NCBI GenBank assembly: GCA_016342385.1
Contig: JAEINM010000258.1
Span: 1 to 6,232 of the forward strand
Reading direction: 5' to 3'
Length of the DNA: 6,232 bases
From: Spirochaetaceae bacterium
Lineage (GTDB): Bacteria > Spirochaetota > Spirochaetia > DSM-2461
In this document: in pieces, positions 5,622 to 6,232 of the stretch
How positions within the stretch are numbered: position 1 is the first letter of the stretch
How the letters are laid out: each line of letters begins with the position of its first letter
Made by a program: the position numbers and the translations under genes
Notes under the pieces: model-generated
The model's database searches: none
Seen by the model: only the letters and a program-made list of their open reading frames with translations
Told to the model about the DNA's origin: nothing

Positions 5622-6232
5622 TTGTTTTTGCAGAGATAGTACAATTGCGGTTTTAACAGATCATTGGGTTTGTTATTACCATCATAGAAGAGATCGATTA
5701 CGGGAACCTTATACTCCTCTTTGATTCTCTGAAAAATAGAGCTGGAGACAACCCCCGGACAGCAGAAGACAGGATTGATATGAACAATGGCTTCAACTTG
5801 TCTTTTTTCCAGCATATAGAGGACACGGCCCAGAGAAATGGCGGTTTCACCTGCCAGAGAGCGGTCAAAACTATAATGATCCACCAGCCTGGTACATTCT
5901 TCCATGGGCGGTTCAAAAATCTCCTCTTCCAGAAGACCTCGAAAAACCAGCTCGAAACGCTTCTCACAGAGAACAAAACCCTTATGAAATTTTGTATTTT
6001 TCCTGTCATCTATTACATCTTCATGAAGAAAGTGATTTACGGTTTCCGTATAAGAGGGAATTATGACCTCTGCTCCCAGCGATAGTATTTCCTCTGTGAT
6101 GTTATTATTGAGAATATTGTTGTATTTAGCATAAAAATCCCCCACAAGAATGGCCCGGGGTTTCCGGGGTATTTGGAGAAGAGGGAGATTCTCGAACAAG
6201 AGGCGGATCTCTTTGGCAGCATCGTGAAGAGA
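5618..6232 (-). CDS. C-terminal part of an HgdB-like / DUF2229-type protein (2-hydroxyacyl-CoA dehydratase-activase superfamily)
   Basis: The frame is open from the right edge to the TGA at 5620-5618, giving 204 visible residues. A TTG at 6199 is in frame, but coding sequence of the same character continues upstream (SLHDAAKEIRLL), so the true start lies outside. The fragment fits the C-terminal domain of the HgdB/BcrC/DUF2229 group: KPRAILVGDFYAKYN (25-39) is the beta-strand opening of the subdomain, GETAISLGRVLYML (128-141) a helix, and INPVFCCPGVVSSSIF (152-167) matches the conserved PFxCxPG region near the iron-sulfur/substrate site, followed by VPVIDLFYDGNNKPN (177-191). The superfamily uses iron-sulfur clusters in radical dehydrations or ATP-driven electron transfer; many members, usually fused to a BadF/BadG activase domain, have no known substrate. 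The reaction here cannot be told from the fragment. Confidence 0.72.
   Translation of the reverse strand, partial: SLHDAAKEIRLLFENLPLLQIPRKPRAILVGDFYAKYNNILNNNITEEILSLGAEVIIPSYTETVNHFLHEDVIDDRKNTKFHKGFVLCEKRFELVFRGLLEEEIFEPPMEECTRLVDHYSFDRSLAGETAISLGRVLYMLEKRQVEAIVHINPVFCCPGVVSSSIFQRIKEEYKVPVIDLFYDGNNKPNDLLKPQLYYLCKNN

Noticed and set aside
5619..5647. CAATTGT ... ACAATTG inverted repeat at the end of the HgdB-like gene
   Set aside because: A 7-bp A+T-rich stem with a 15-base loop, without a U-tract and overlapping coding sequence, is not a credible terminator.
5698..6009. 103-codon minus-strand frame in an alternative frame of the HgdB-like gene
   Set aside because: The overlapping frame carries the conserved superfamily motifs; this one is basic, Trp-rich and low in sense, typical of an out-of-frame reading.
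6199..6232. TTG at 6199 as the start of the right-edge gene
   Set aside because: The frame remains open and protein-like upstream to the edge, and family members are longer, so the gene is taken as truncated by the window.

Overview
The window looks like chromosomal DNA of an anaerobic or oxygen-tolerant fermentative bacterium, most plausibly a free-living spirochaete. This placement is inference. It rests on a cytoplasmic methionine sulfoxide reductase with MsrB before MsrA (an order I associate with treponemes), a Brachyspira/Firmicutes-type NADH oxidase, a protein of the 2-hydroxyacyl-CoA dehydratase/activase superfamily typical of anaerobes, a YitT-family membrane protein, moderate A+T content and an orphan lipoprotein. 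No mobile element, CRISPR array, tRNA or rRNA was seen.

Layout from left to right. (1) 1-650, minus strand: N-terminal part of a tandem-receiver response regulator that runs off the left edge; its start codon abuts an unbroken run of eight G. (2) 651-888: a 238-bp divergent intergenic region with a palindrome in the regulator leader, a sigma70-like promoter for the next gene and a perfect 15-bp palindrome at that promoter's -10/start region. (3) 889-2223, plus strand: NADH oxidase (nox), ended by a strong hairpin shared with the convergent next gene. (4) 2266-2757, minus strand: small exported or membrane protein of unknown function, visibly more A+T-rich than its neighbours, with its own promoter. 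(5) 2917-3768, plus strand: fused MsrB-MsrA. (6) 3824-4678, plus strand: YitT/DUF2179 membrane protein with its own good promoter. (7) 4682-5584, minus strand: orphan lipoprotein, convergent to YitT with a gap of only 3 bp. (8) 5618-6232, minus strand: C-terminal part of an HgdB-like / DUF2229-type protein running off the right edge.

Functionally the centre of the window (nox, msrBA) is an oxygen-defence patch. Nox removes O2 at the expense of NADH, and MsrBA repairs oxidised methionine with thioredoxin as the usual reductant. The two upstream regions share a 12-of-13 sequence match, so common control is possible but unproven. The flanking genes look functionally unrelated. I do not see a clear new multi-gene system; the most original signals are regulatory (the poly-G/start-codon arrangement, the nox palindrome, and a possibly leaderless lipoprotein mRNA).
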